From Diogma glabrata (Eukaryota; Arthropoda; Insecta; Diptera; Cylindrotomidae), in NCBI GenBank assembly GCA_963693315.1, contig CAVNZG010001065.1, positions 1-64,000 on the forward strand: a stretch of DNA of 64,000 bases, written 5' to 3'. The notes under the pieces were generated by a model that made no database searches, was not told the DNA's origin, and worked only from the letters and a program-made list of their open reading frames with translations. Positions 1-12,515 of this stretch are shown here, piece by piece; positions within the stretch are counted from its first letter, which is position 1; each line of letters opens with the position of its first letter. Made by a program: the position numbers and the translations under genes.

Positions 1-3000
1 AGCATGGGTTAACCCCTTACCTGTTTTTTTAGCAAAAAAAAAAGTTGTCGCAAATCTTGGGGAATGGCATATAAACTGAAAGGTGGGTCCAAAACAATCC
101 TCTACCTCAAGTTATAGCATAATTGCTAAGCGGGTTTAGCCACAGCACCAGCTTTGGTTTCAAATGTCAAATTTTTGGTTTTCAATTTATGGCCTGTTTA
201 AGGTAGCAAACCTGGTATTTTGACTTATTTCGCTTAAATTGACATCTAGAGATTACCGCCAGCATATTTTTTCAATTTTTTTTTTGACAAAAATTTTGCA
301 AAAAAATCATGGGTTAACCCCTTACCTGTTTTTTTAGCAAAAAAAAAAGTTGTCGCAAATCTTGGGGAATGGCATATAAACTGAAAGGTGGGTCCAAAAC
401 AATCCCTACCTCAAGTTATAGCATAATTGGTAAGCGGGTTTAGCCACAGCACCAGCTTTGGTTTCAAATGTCAAATTTTTGGTTTTCAATTTATGGCCTG
501 TTTAAGGTAGCAAACCTGGTATTTTGACTTATTTCGCTTAAATTGACATCTAGAGATTACCGCCAGAATATTTTTTCAATTTTTTTTTTGACAAAAATTT
601 TGCAAAAAAAGCATGGGTTAACCCCTTACCTGTTTTTTTAGCAAAAAAAAAAGTTGTCGCAAATCTTGGGGAATGGCATATAAACTGAATGGTGGGTCCA
701 AAACAATCCTCTACCTCAAGTTATAGCATAATTGGTAAGCGGGTTTAGCCACAGCACCAGCTTTGGTTTCAAATGTCAAATTTTTGGTTTTCAATTTATG
801 GCCTGTTTAAGGTAGCAAACCTGGTATTTTGACTTATTTCGCTTAAATTGACATCTAGAGATTACCGCCAGCATATTTTTTCAATTTTTTTTTTGACAAA
901 AATTTTGCAAAATTTTTGACAAAAATTTTGCAAAAAAAGCATGGGTTAACCCCTTACCTGTTTTTTTAGCAAAAAAAAAGTTGTCGCAAATCTTGGGGAA
1001 TGGCATATAAACTGAATGGTGGGTCCAAAACAATCCCCTACCTCAAGTTATAGCATAATTGGTAAGCGGGTTTAGCCATAGCACCAGCTTTGGTTTCAAA
1101 TGTCAAATTTTTGGTTTTCAATTTATGGCCTGTTTAAGGTAGCAAACCTGGTATTTTGACTTATTTCGCTTAAATTGACATCTAGAGATTACCGCCAGCA
1201 TATTTTTTCAATTTTTTTTTTGACAAAAATTTTGCAAAATTTTTGACAAAAATTTTGCAAAAAAAGCATGGGTTAACCCCTTACCTGTTTTTTTAGCAAA
1301 AAAAAAGTTGTCGCAAATCTTGGGGAATGGCATATAAACTGAATGGTGGGTCCAAAACAATCCCCTACCTCAAGTTATAGCATAATTGGTAAGCGGGTTT
1401 AGCCATAGCACCAGCTTTGGTTTCAAATGTCAAATTTTTGGTTTTCAATTTATGGCCTGTTTAAGGTAGCAAGCCTGGTATTTTGACTTATTACGCTTAA
1501 ATTGACATCTAGAGATTACCACCAGCATATTTTTTCAATTTTTTTTTTGACAAAAATTTTGCAAAAAAAGCATGGGTTAACCCCTTACCTGTTTTTTTAG
1601 CAAAAAAAAAGTTGTCGCAAATCTTGGGGAATGGCATATAAACTGAATGGTGGGTCCAAAACAATCCCCTACCTCAAGTTATAGCATAATTGGTAAGCGG
1701 GTTTAGCCATAGCACCAGCTTTGGTTTCAAATGTCAAATTTTTGGTTTTCAATTTATGGCCTGTTTAAGGTAGCAAACCTGGTATTTTGACTTATTTCGC
1801 TTAAATTGACATCTAGAGATTACCGCCAGCATATTTTTTCAATTTTTTTTTTGACAAAAATTTTGCAAAAAAAGCATGGGTTAACCCCTTACCTGTTTTT
1901 TTAGCAAAAAAAAAAGTTGTCGCAAATCTTGGGGAATGGCATATAAACTGAAAGGTGGGTCCAAAACAATCCTCTACCTCAAGTTATAGCATAATTGGTA
2001 AGCGGGTTTAGCCACAGCACCAGCTTTGGTTTCAAATGTCAAATTTTTGGTTTTCAATTTATGGCCTGTTTAAGGTAGCAAACCTGGTATTTTGACTTAT
2101 TTTGCTTAAATTGACATCTAGAGATTACCGCCAGCATATTTTTTCAATTTTTTTTTTGACAAAAATTTTGCAAAAAAATCATGGGTTAACCCCTTACCTG
2201 TTTTTTTAGCAAAAAAAAAAGTTGTCGCAAATCTTGGGGAATGGCATATAAACTGAAAGGTGGGTCCAAAACAATCCCTACCTCAAGTTATAGCATAATT
2301 GGTAAGCGGGTTTAGCCACAGCACCAGCTTTGGTTTCAAATGTCAAATTTTTGGTTTTCAATTTATGGCCTGTTTAAGGTAGCAAACCTGGTATTTTGAC
2401 TTATTTCGCTTAAATTGACATCTAGAGATTACCGCCAGAATATTTTTTCAATTTTATTTTGACAAAAATTTTGCAAAAAAAGCATGGGTTAACCCCTTAC
2501 CTGTTTTTTTAGCAAAAAAAAAAGTTGTCGCAAATCTTGGGGAATGGCATATAAACTGAATGGTGGGTCCAAAACAATCCTCTACCTCAAGTTATAGCAT
2601 AATTGGTAAGCGGGTTTAGCCACAGCACCAGCTTTGGTTTCAAATGTCAAATTTTTGGTTTTCAATTTATGGCCTGTTTAAGGTAGCAAACCTGGTATTT
2701 TGACTTATTTCGCTTAAATTGACATCTAGAGATTACCGCCAGCATATTTTTTCAATTTTTTTTTTGACAAAAATTTTGCAAAAAAAGCATGGGACAAAAA
2801 AAAAAGTTGTCGCAAATCTTGGGGAATGGCATATAAACTGAATGGTGGGTCCAAAACAATCCCCTACCTCAAGTTATAGCATAATTGGTAAGCGGGTTTA
2901 GCCACAGCACCAGCTTTGGTTTCAAATGTCAAATTTTTGGTTTTCAATTTATGGCCTGTTTAAGGTAGCAAACCTGGTATTTTGACTTATTTCGCTTAAA

Positions 3001-4462
3001 TTGACATCTAGAGATTACCGCCAGCATATTTTTTCAATTTTTTTTTTGACAAAAATTTTGCAAAAAAAGCATGGGTTAACCACTTACCTGTTTTTTTAGC
3101 AAAAAAAAAGTTGTCGCAAATCTTGGGGAATGGCATATAAACTGAATGGTGGGTCCAAAACAATCCCCTACCTCAAGTTATAGCATAATTGGTAAGCGGG
3201 TTTAGCCACAGCACCAGCTTTGGTTTCAAATGTCAAATTTTTGGTTTTCAATTTATGGCCTGTTTAAGGTAGCAAACCTGGTATTTTGACTTATTTCGCT
3301 TAAATTGACATCTAGAGATTACCACCAGCATATTTTTTCAATTTTTTTTTTGACAAAAATTTTGCAAAAAAAGCATGGGTTAACCCCTTACCTGTTTTTT
3401 TAGCAAAAAAAAAAGTTGTCGCAAATCTTGGGGAATGGCATATAAACTGAAAGGTGGGTCCAAAACAATCCTCTACCTCAAGTTATAGCATAATTGGTAA
3501 GCGGGTTTAGCCACAGCACCAGCTTTGGTTTCAAATGTCAAATTTTTGGTTTTCAATTTATGGCCTGTTTAAGGTAGCAAACCTGGTATTTTGACTTATT
3601 TCGCTTAAATTGACATCTAGAGATTACCGCCAGCATATTTTTTCAATTTTTTTTTTGACAAAAATTTTGCAAAAAAAGCATGGGTTAACCCTTACCTGTT
3701 TTTTTAGCAAAAAAAAAAGTTGTCGCAAATCTTGGGGAATGGCATATAAACTGAATGGTGGGTCCAAAACAATCCCCTACCTCAAGTTATAGCATAATTG
3801 GTAAGCGGGTTTAGCCACAGCACCAGCTTTGGTTTCAAATGTCAAATTTTTGGTTTTCAATTTATGGCCTGTTTAAGGTAGCAAACCTGGTATTTTGACT
3901 TATTTCGCTTAAATTGACATCTAGAGATTACCGCCAGCATATTTTTTCAATTTTTTTTTTGACAAAAATTTTGCAAAAAAAGCATGGGTTAACCCCTTAC
4001 CTGTTTTTTTAGCAAAAAAAAAGTTGTCGCAAATCTTGGGGAATGGCATATAAACTGAATGGTGGGTCCAAAACAATCCCCTACCTCAAGTTATAGCATA
4101 ATTGGTAAGCGGGTTTAGCCACAGCACCAGCTTTGGTTTCAAATGTCAAATTTTTGGTTTTCAATTTATGGCCTGTTTAAGGTAGCAAACCTGGTGTTTT
4201 GACTTATTTCGCTTAAATTGACATCTAGAGATTACCGCCAGCATATTTTTTCAATTTTTTTTTTGACAAAAATTTTGCAAAAAAAGCATGGGTTAACCCC
4301 TTACCTGTTTTTTTAGCGAAAAAAAAAGTTGTCGCAAATCTTGGGGAATGGCATATAAACTGAAAGGTGGGTCCAAAACAATCCCCTACCTCAAGTTATA
4401 GCATAATTGGTAAGCGGGTTTAGCCACAGCACCAGCTTTGGTTTCAAATGTAAAATTTTTAA
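1..4462. repeat. Satellite array, monomer about 304 bp, roughly 14.6 copies
   Basis: The marker CATGGGTTAACC recurs at 3, 308, 612, 940, 1267, 1571, 1875, 2180, 2483, (2788), 3070, 3374, 3679, 3983 and 4287. Spacing is 303-305 bp except for two monomers of 327-328 bp, which carry an internal 23-24 bp duplication of the TTGACAAAAATTTTGCAAAA segment, and one short monomer of 282 bp at 2788. Copies differ by a few substitutions, such as GAAAGG versus GAATGG near the middle. No coding capacity is conserved; short ORFs here are chance. The array runs off the left window edge, so true copy number is unknown. Confidence 0.97.
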
Positions 4463-4477
4463 TTTAAAATATGTAAA

Positions 4478-5640
4478 ATATGAAGGGGCTGAAATCTCAC
4501 AGCTCTGAGATATCAAGACTTCGGTCTGAGTTAAGGATTTTTATATAGTTTTCGGCAAAAAACTTTTATGAGGACATGGTTTTTAGTTTTGGGCAGCGAT
4601 GTATATCAAACATAACTTTTTGTTAAAGTACAAGTATTTTTTATCTCTGTTTAGAAATTTATTACAAAACTAACACGAACCATCAATACGTTGTTGGAAA
4701 ATTATAACAAATCATAAATTAACATAATTTAGTGAAAAGATTATACAATCATACCGCATTCACAGCGACATAGCAAATTAGTAGATAGTATATTATAATT
4801 TGCATCTTGGCATAATTAATATGAGTTTAAAACGTAGATTGAAATTTGAATCGTAAGTATTTGAATCGTTTGTAATGGTAGTAAGCCTAGATATCAAATT
4901 AGTTGCAAGATTTTAAAATAAAAAGTGTTCACAGCACAGATTTAAATTACATCTACTAATTTGCTATGTCGCTGTGAATGCGGTATAAGCAAACTATTCA
5001 AAACCTCTCCATTTAGCGTTTCGAGAAAATATTTCAAAATCACATATTCATATTTCTTTCTAAATTCCAAAAATATTGTAAAAATTAAATAAAATCAAAA
5101 ATTCAAACTTTTCACAAACAAAATTCTAAAAATATTTCAAAAGTTATTACAAAATCAGAGACTAAAACTTTTTTCAAAAACTCTAAAAACATTGCATAAA
5201 TTATAACAAAATCAAAAATTGTAACATTTTCCAAAATTATAAAAATTATAATAAAATCAAAAATTTTAAATTTTTCAAAATTCTAAAAATATTCCGATAA
5301 TTGTTACAAAATCATAAATTGAAACTTTTTTCAAAATTCTAAAAATATATATAAAATTCTAAAATTTTGTTTTCAAAATTCTAAAAATATTCCAAAAATT
5401 AGAATAAAATCAAATATTTAAACTTTTTCTAAATTCTAATAATATTCCAAAAATTCTGAAACATTCAAAAATTCAAACTATTTCCAAAAATCTAAATATA
5501 TTGCAAAAATTATAACAATATCAAAAATTGAAACTTTTTCCAAAATTATAAAAATTATAATAAAATCAAAATCAAAAATTTTCATCAAAACATAGATTAC
5601 ATGTCCCAGTTCAAAAACTGAGTTTCCCAATTTCCCATTT
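4478..5640 (+). repeat. R1 dispersed repeat, copy a, right end missing
   Basis: Begins with GAAGGGGCTGAAATCTCAC and the hairpin ATCTCA-N6-TGAGAT, then GACTTCGGTCTG, matching copies at 18881, 21753-23412 (reverse) and 44261. From about 5000 it becomes a degenerate tandem array of short AT units of the form ATTCTAAAAATATTCCAAAA. The conserved right end seen in the other copies (hairpin ending AGACCGAAGT) is absent, so the copy is truncated. A small MITE interrupts it at 4751-4986. Confidence 0.8.
4751..4986. mobile_element. MITE with 36-bp perfect terminal inverted repeats
   Basis: The 236-bp segment starts ATACCGCATTCACAGCGACA and ends with the exact reverse complement; the match extends 36 bp on both sides. 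It has no ORF. It interrupts R1 copy a: the sequence on its right resumes R1 (AAACCTCTCCATTTAGCG, also found reversed near 23270). No clear target duplication was found, so superfamily is not assigned. Confidence 0.8.
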
Positions 5641-6341
5641 CAATTATTATTTTTAATGTAGTGCTTTTTATTCAAAAATATGAAATTGTTATTAATTGCG
5701 GAGCAGAAAACTTATATTTTCATTATTTTTCCTTAGATCTAAAAATAAATTATCAAATGAAAACACACATACAAATGTGATTCGATTACGCATGTATTTT
5801 GCAGTATTCATATAAAAAATTTACAAACTACATTGTTGTCATTTATATTCATTGCGAACAAAAGTTTGTTCACTTTGTTTTATTTTAACATATTAAAAGC
5901 AACAGTGTGCAAATTCAAACGTCACACTCGAAATCTTTTAGTTAAAAACTTAAGAAAGATTCGTTAAATAGAAAAAAATTATTTCGTTAAGCTAGCCAAT
6001 ATAATAACCAGATTTACGTTAGGTTAATCCGTGACTCAACCCTTTTTGTGTTGATTTTGCAGCGCTTGTTGCGGATACACCACATAACAAAAAAATTTTA
6101 AACTGATGTATCTATAGTATTATATAGTCAATGATGTATCTATAGTATTATATAGTCAATGGATTATCCCTACAATTTTATTGCATTCAAAAATTGTGGT
6201 TTTCTTGATATGTTTAGTCGTTTAGTTTATTTTAAAAAATCTCAAATTAGATCATAAATATTTTTATCTAAAATTTTGTTCTTTATTAGGGTTTTTCCGG
6301 TTGTATGTAAACATTTTTATATATTAGTTAAGAAGTAATAG
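5641..6341. other. Non-coding AT-rich interval with a 28-bp tandem duplication
   Basis: No gene is visible. The only local structure noticed is an exact 28-bp duplication at 6104-6131 and 6132-6159 (unit starts TGATGTATCTATAG). The last 7 bases, GTAATAG, are the left copy of the target duplication of the element that follows. Confidence 0.6.
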
Positions 6342-9300
6342 CATAGAGTAGTATACTAGAGGAATAACGTTTAACACAAAAATGTGTAAGAGAATTTAAA
6401 AATAAAGAAATATACAAAATTTCTATTTGAGATTTTAACAAATGAATAAGATACATATTTGTTTCTCTTTTTGGCCTGTTTTGTATCTATTTAATACACA
6501 TATTTAGAAACAAAATAAAAAAAACAGAATTTTTCTCTTTTCTTCTACTTCAAATTTTATTTATTTTGTTACTTGTAAATAAACAAAAAAAGTAAAATAC
6601 ACGTAAAGAAATATGATAGAAAATAAAAAGTTCTTTTACACATACATGTAAATAACCCCTTTAAAGATCGAAGGACATACTTTTTTTGTTTACTATTTAC
6701 AAATAATGATCTTTAATTTCAATCAATTGTTTTTTTGATATTTTTTTTAGTTTAAAATAATATACATTTAAGTTTATGATTTTTTGGTGTCATAGGATAG
6801 TTCGAGTTTTGATTGGAATTGATTTTAATAATTGAGAGATTATGTTACATTGCAACTACTTTTAAGAAAGAATCTTTATATTCAAATGTTTGAATTAAGA
6901 CGCTCGGGCATATGTTTAGGATAAATTTTGATAAATGAGAGGTTGGCGGTTTTGTTGGCGTTGATTAGGAAAGTTGTATGGTTTTCATTGTTATTGATAA
7001 ATGATAATGGAGAGATTTTTTGTTACATTGTAAGTATTTTTATTTAAGAATGTTTATATTAGTATGATTTAGCTAGAACGCTTGGGTTTGTGTTTGGATT
7101 AAATATTGATAAATGCAAAGTTTGGTTTATGGCTTCGGCTTATGACATTTGTACATTTAAATTAAATGGAGTATTGGCAGGACAAATACCTGGTTAATTT
7201 TGGGGTGATATTAGGATAAGTTGCGTGGGGCAGGCCTCTTGATTGCCTATTTATTTCAATCTTCGATAACATCAGTTTCTGATATTGGATTTTGAGTAAA
7301 CTTTTTAAATATGCTAATATATTTTAAAGTATGATTTGATACAGTTATATATTCCAATCCAACTATCGGTTTTTCAATTCCTACAAAATGTTTTTTTTTA
7401 TTTTTTCTATTCGTACAATAGGTTTTATCTCTGTTGTGGTACTACAGATTTCTTTAATGAACTATAGCTAAACTTTAACTATACTACTAATTTATTTAGC
7501 AGCAACGGCGATTTTCAAAATATACATTTTTGAGACTGCTACTGGCCGATGATTTCAGTTAAATATTGCCGATCATCGCACGTGATACATATGCGGATGA
7601 AGGAATCACACATATTACGAAGTGTTTGTAGATTATCTCTTACAATAAATTTGCGTGATCATCTTCAAAATGATCAATTGGCATTAGCGTTCAACGAACA
7701 ATTGCTCAAAATTTAAAACGGATAAATTCAATTACAAGAAAATACACAATAGTAGCCGGAATTACAATTTTTTTCTAGCATGACGGAAAGAGATAGGATT
7801 TGGATGTTTTTAGGACCTGTGACATTATACATATTTTAACCATTTACAAGTCATATTTGTCAAGTGAAAGTAAATTTTTTGAGTCATTATGTTTACAAAC
7901 GAAATCCAGAATTTATTAGGTGAACAAAACACAAGATGTAAGTATTGATCGTTTATTATTAGTAGTATCATTAGTATCATTCTTGAGACGAGAACTGCAT
8001 ATCTGCGAAATAAACTGTGTATCGGTAGAATGTCATTTTTTCGTTTGGACGACTTGGTGTTTTTAAGTTATTAAATTAGATGTAAGGATGCTTGGTTAAT
8101 TTTTTCACTGTGCATGACATTTTGCAAAAGTTGGTTCCTTGTTTTTAGAATGAAAATGTGATGGCATGACTTTCATCTTTCAGTTGACTGTGTAGTTCAA
8201 GACCTGTTGGGATAACTATTTGTCAAAAAGAGTTTAAATAAAAACCCCTTATTTCTTTTTTTATGACTTGATTGAAAGTTGATATATTCTTAGTTTGTTG
8301 AGCATTAAATATAGAAAAAAAAATGGCAAAATTTGATCAACTACATCAATTCCAAAACTAACTAAACTTAAATTTATTTAAATAAATAAATATTAATAAA
8401 AATTTTATTTATTGTAATTACAATAAAGTAAAATTGTAGGTTATAAAACCTTTAATCTCAATTTCGTAATTTGTCAGCATGCGCAAAGATCATTTTGATC
8501 TACGGTTGAGATAAACCTAAGTGTACTTTAGTGCCAGTTCCTGCTATTGACATATTGTTTAATGTGAGAAATTCCATACCACCGGTAATAGTAGTGAGAT
8601 ATTGCTAGCCCAGGTGCTATTTTAGCAGAGCTAATGACTGATTTCTAATAAGTTAACGTTAGCACTCTCAATCTAGTAAGACAGTACTTCTTGGTGATTG
8701 AATGTGTGTATTTATTTAAAAATATCGCTTCGCGTGATTGAAAGAGTACTTCATTAATGAATTATTTAGCAACACCATTTGTGTTGTTTTAAATATTTTT
8801 AAAATTTGTTTTAACATAATTTGTAAATTTTTTTATCTCATCATAGAATATTGGCCATATGCTATATTTTATTATTTATTTTTATTATTTGGTTGCACAT
8901 TCTTAAAAGAAAAATCAAAAATATTGTTGTTAAGTCTTTTAAGAAGACGGTGTTTATGTGTTTTTACGACACATATTGTAATTGATACTTACTACACAAT
9001 ATTTACTAAGCACTATACATAAACAACACGCCTAGTTTAGTTCTGTATTAGAGCATTTATCATAGATGAAAAACGTGTTCTAGACAGAGTTGTGAAAACT
9101 TGACCATTTGTTCATTATTTTCTCGAACTTCAGTGGTTAAAATTTTTTGATGATAAAAATTGTTCGAGAAAATAATGAACAATTAGAATTTTAATCGGAC
9201 TAAAAATCTTTAAAATTAAATATCTCAAGAACACGAATTAACACCTCTTTGTAAATTTGATATATTTTAAAGTAGGGTTAGAACTATATTTAAAAAAAAA

Positions 9301-12027
9301 GTTAAAATTTAATTGATTTTAAAATTTTTTGTTAATGGAAGTGGTTTGAAAAAATGAAGAAAAATTCGAATTTCAGTCGTACTAAAAATCTTTAAAATTA
9401 AATATCTCTAGAACAAAAATTAACGCCTCTTAGTAAATTTAATATATTTTAGAATAAGGATAGAACTATTTTCAGAAAAAAAAATTAATTAAATTCCAAT
9501 TGATCTTCGATGGCGCTAGCCATCTTTAAAAATTTTTTTTAATATTTTTATTTAAAAATTAATTATAAAAACAATTAATTAATTTTTTTTCAAACAACTA
9601 ACTATTCATCTATCAAACAAAAAAAAGTTTATAGCCGTTCTTGAGAAATTTAATTTCAAAGTTACATCGGATTGGCAGAATTTTCATTTTTCATGCATTG
9701 TTTTCCCTATGCTCAGACTATGCACTTTAAAAAATTTTAAAATAAGTTGTATTTTTTATTTTGTTCATACTACTTATATTCCAAGTTTCAGGAAAATCAA
9801 AAATGGTAAAGTTCAAATATCGACTTTTTCACCTGCGTAGATCACGTTTTTCATCCATAATAATATTTTATCAACATTAAATTATTGATTATTTTTGTGT
9901 AGTGATCCATGAAATACCCATCCGACAACATATCAAATGTATTGTTCCGTGCTGCCAAAATAAATCTAAGGAGACAGCTTTCAAATTTTACAAAATTCCA
10001 TGTAATTTGGATAGAAGAAATGCTTGGATGACAGCGATTGGATTAAAGCTGGATGATTTAAAGGTAAAAAATAATTTTGTTTGTTCAATCCATTTTATTC
10101 CGGAGTATATCGGTAATGCCCGTCTTACAAAAAACGCTGTCCCCACCTTGTTTATGTCAAAGGTAAGCGGTTTGCAAGATTTTAACAGCTACGACCCATT
10201 TCCTAGTGTACCAAACGCCATTTTGCAAGTTCCAAGGGAGTCAGTGTCTGTTGGTATACAATGTGACAAAACTGACGAAGAGATGGAATTTTTAAATATA
10301 ATTAACACAATCAATTGTTCACATTGTGAATTTGACAAAAGCCATTTCAGTGATTGTGAAAGTTGTATTAAAAAATCCAAAGAACTTAATTCCAATAAAA
10401 CCGAACTTAAAAATGTAAAAAGAAAATTAAAATCAATGAAAATTTTATACAATAAGTGCAAGCGAAATTTTAAAATTTTAAAAATAAAATATCGAAAGAA
10501 AAATAGTGCCACTGTTGAGAATGTTATCGACAAACTAAGTGTAAATGACAACTCTAAAAATGTTTGTAAGCTTTTGTTAAAACAAAACTATTCATATAGC
10601 AAGCAGGATAAAACTTTTGCACAGTGTTTGTATTACAAATCCGCTTCTACTTACAAATATTTAAGAGATAGTTTGCATCTAAAGTTACCGTCGGTTTCAT
10701 CTATATACAAGTGGTCGCCTATTAAATTTATTCCACCGGGTATTAACGAAATATTAATGCAACAACACAACTCCTTTTTTACTAGTTTGCCATCGAAAGA
10801 CAAAATTTGTGTGTTAAGCTTTGATGAAATTACTATTAAACAAGACTTAACACATAATATTTTAACGGATAAACTGGAAGGGTTTTATGATGATGGAACC
10901 GAACGAAAGAAAGAGCTAGCCAGCTCAGCTCTATTTTTTATGGTTCGATCATTGCTTTCGGACTGGAAATATGTCATTTATTATGTTGTTATCAACAAAT
11001 CATTCTCTGCCTCTAAATTAAATGATTTAATTAAAAAAATTATTCAAATGTGTGAAGAAAAAATGGGCTTAAGGGTGGTTATGCTTACTTGCGACCAAGG
11101 CTCAATAAACATACAAGCGTATAAAAATCTTGGCGTCACGCTTGATAAGCCTTATTTTGAGTTCCGTGGTAAGAACATTTTTACACAATTTGATCCACCT
11201 CATCTCATAAAGTCCGTGCGAAATGCATTTTTGAAGTACCAACTTTCTCATAGTCAACACGGCATAGCGGATATAAATGTTATTTATAAAGTGTTTGAAA
11301 AAGACACGAACAAAAATTGCAAGCTATTGCCCAAACTTACTAAAAAGCATATTATTCCAAATAATTTTGAAAAAATGAACGTTTCATTGGCAGTTCAACT
11401 GCTAAGTAATACAGTATGCTGCGCTATTAAGACCGTGGAACAAACCTGTCCCGAAATTTTAGGAGTACATTTAGATAATGCTAAATAAACAGCAAATTTT
11501 ATTGAACGGTTCAATAATATATTTGATTGTTTGAACTCACGAACTTTTTTTTCGAGGGCACCACTTGAAGCCCCACTTAGAGAAAGACAATGCGATTTAT
11601 GATTATTTAAAAGACAGTTTGATATACTTGAAAGATTTAAAAATTCTTTCTGAAAATGCAAACTACATTAAATTTATCAAGAATTTGCAGATAACGATTA
11701 AAGCACAGTTGATGTTGATCGAAGATCTAACTACCACTTCTGACGTGAAATATATATTAACTGGTAGAACCAACCAAGACGCCCTTGAAAACTTCTTTTT
11801 AAAACTACGGGGTAAAGGTGGTTTTAACTACATGCCTTCTTGCAATGAAATAGGTGTTCATTTTGCAAATATAATTGTCACAAAACTCTTATTCCAAAGC
11901 GAGTACTCTAATTGTAAGGCTGACGATGGAATTATGATAGATCTCGAGTTTAATAGTTTCCAAGACATATATCAAGAAAGTTTATTTATTGCAAGGCGAG
12001 CCAGAGCATGAGGAAATGCCTGATGAG
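6342..12027 (+). repeat. Left arm of the palindrome
   Basis: Uninterrupted arm. The outer 3.5 kb (6342-9900) is non-coding and mirrored in 16380-21384. It includes a 20-bp-stem hairpin at 9110-9182 (GTTCATTATTTTCTCGAAC and complement) and an imperfect tandem pair at 9187-9330 / 9369-9510. The inner part holds the transposase pseudogene. The arm ends at about 12027, inside the transposase coding sequence. Confidence 0.88.
9187..9510 (+). repeat. Imperfect tandem pair, about 180-bp period
   Basis: Two diverged copies share ACTAAAAATCTTTAAAATTA and the following 120 bases (AAATATCTC.AGAAC..., then CCTCTT.GTAAATTT). The same pair is present reversed at about 16790-17095 in the right arm, so the duplication predates formation of the palindrome. 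Confidence 0.6.
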
Positions 12028-12312
12028 TGCGAAATAATTTATCAAAGCGATACAGACATTATTAAAATAAATGCTATCACTTATTATGCTGGCTATTGTG
12101 CCTTCAAAAAAATAAGTTGCAATAAATGTCAAAATAAATTATTAAAAGTTGAAGAAATAACAGCACCTGCAATAAATGAAACCTTTATAATCGAAAAAAA
12201 ATTTAACAAGTCGACTCATTATGGGTCCTTGCGAGCACCATCGTTAGAATATGGTACGGTTGAAATTTGGTACGAGATTTGTAAAGTTTGCTTACATATT
12301 TTATCTCATTGA
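9903..12312 (+). pseudogene. P-element-type transposase with THAP domain (left copy), decayed
   Basis: The product family binds transposon ends through an N-terminal THAP zinc finger and cuts DNA with an RNase H-like domain. Visible: a C2CH THAP finger (CIVPCC, then CSIHF) ending in the AVPTLF motif, a Lys-rich probable coiled segment, then RNase H-like landmarks SFDEI, TCDQGSIN and DPPHLIKSVRN, and C-terminally AGYCAFK with a Cys pair. The frame has no ATG: it opens just after a good splice acceptor (TTTTTGTGTAG at 9902), so the start Met is probably in an upstream exon I cannot place. Lesions: TAA at 11486-11488, a frameshift in an 8-T run near 11546, and a 4-bp insertion near 11985 that shifts frame again. 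The last segment, 11989-12312, is found only in this copy. Confidence 0.88.
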
Positions 12313-12515
12313 CATAAAATCAACAGGTTTTACCAACTTTGACACCATTAAAACTGCATTGTTTTCGAAAACGAAGTATATAAATGTGACATTTCTTTTA
12401 TCGAGAAAATTTGGCACTAAAATTTGCCACATTTTTTATAAATTATGTGCCAAATTAACTCCGTTTAGTGCAAAATTTTTCACAAAGGACTTTTGACAAA
12501 GGACTTCACAAAGGA
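12028..12515. other. Palindrome spacer, 488 bp, with triplicated junction motif
   Basis: Holds the C-terminal end of the left transposase (stop at 12310-12312) and 200 bp of AT-rich sequence. The junction with the right arm consists of three near-identical short units, ACAAAGGACTT / ACAAAGGACTT / ACAAAGGATT, at about 12482, 12496 and 12508. Such short templated repeats are the kind of filler seen at breakpoints. Confidence 0.7.

Noticed and set aside
3610..3792. Sixty-codon ORF in the satellite
   Set aside because: Falls within the 304-bp tandem monomer, is not kept open in the other copies and has no domain.
1..4462. CRISPR-like array
   Set aside because: Contiguous 304-bp monomers with no spacers, in a eukaryotic genome.
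8738..9022. Ninety-four-codon ORF identical in both palindrome arms (also 17262-17546)
   Set aside because: Conservation is explained by the arm duplication; composition is AT-driven (Phe/Ile/Tyr/Leu-rich) and no start context, domain or splice pattern supports a gene.
10189..10551. Antisense ORFs across the THAP transposase (also 11395-11661, 12880-13146, 13990-14238)
   Set aside because: Shadows of the sense coding sequence; no independent features.
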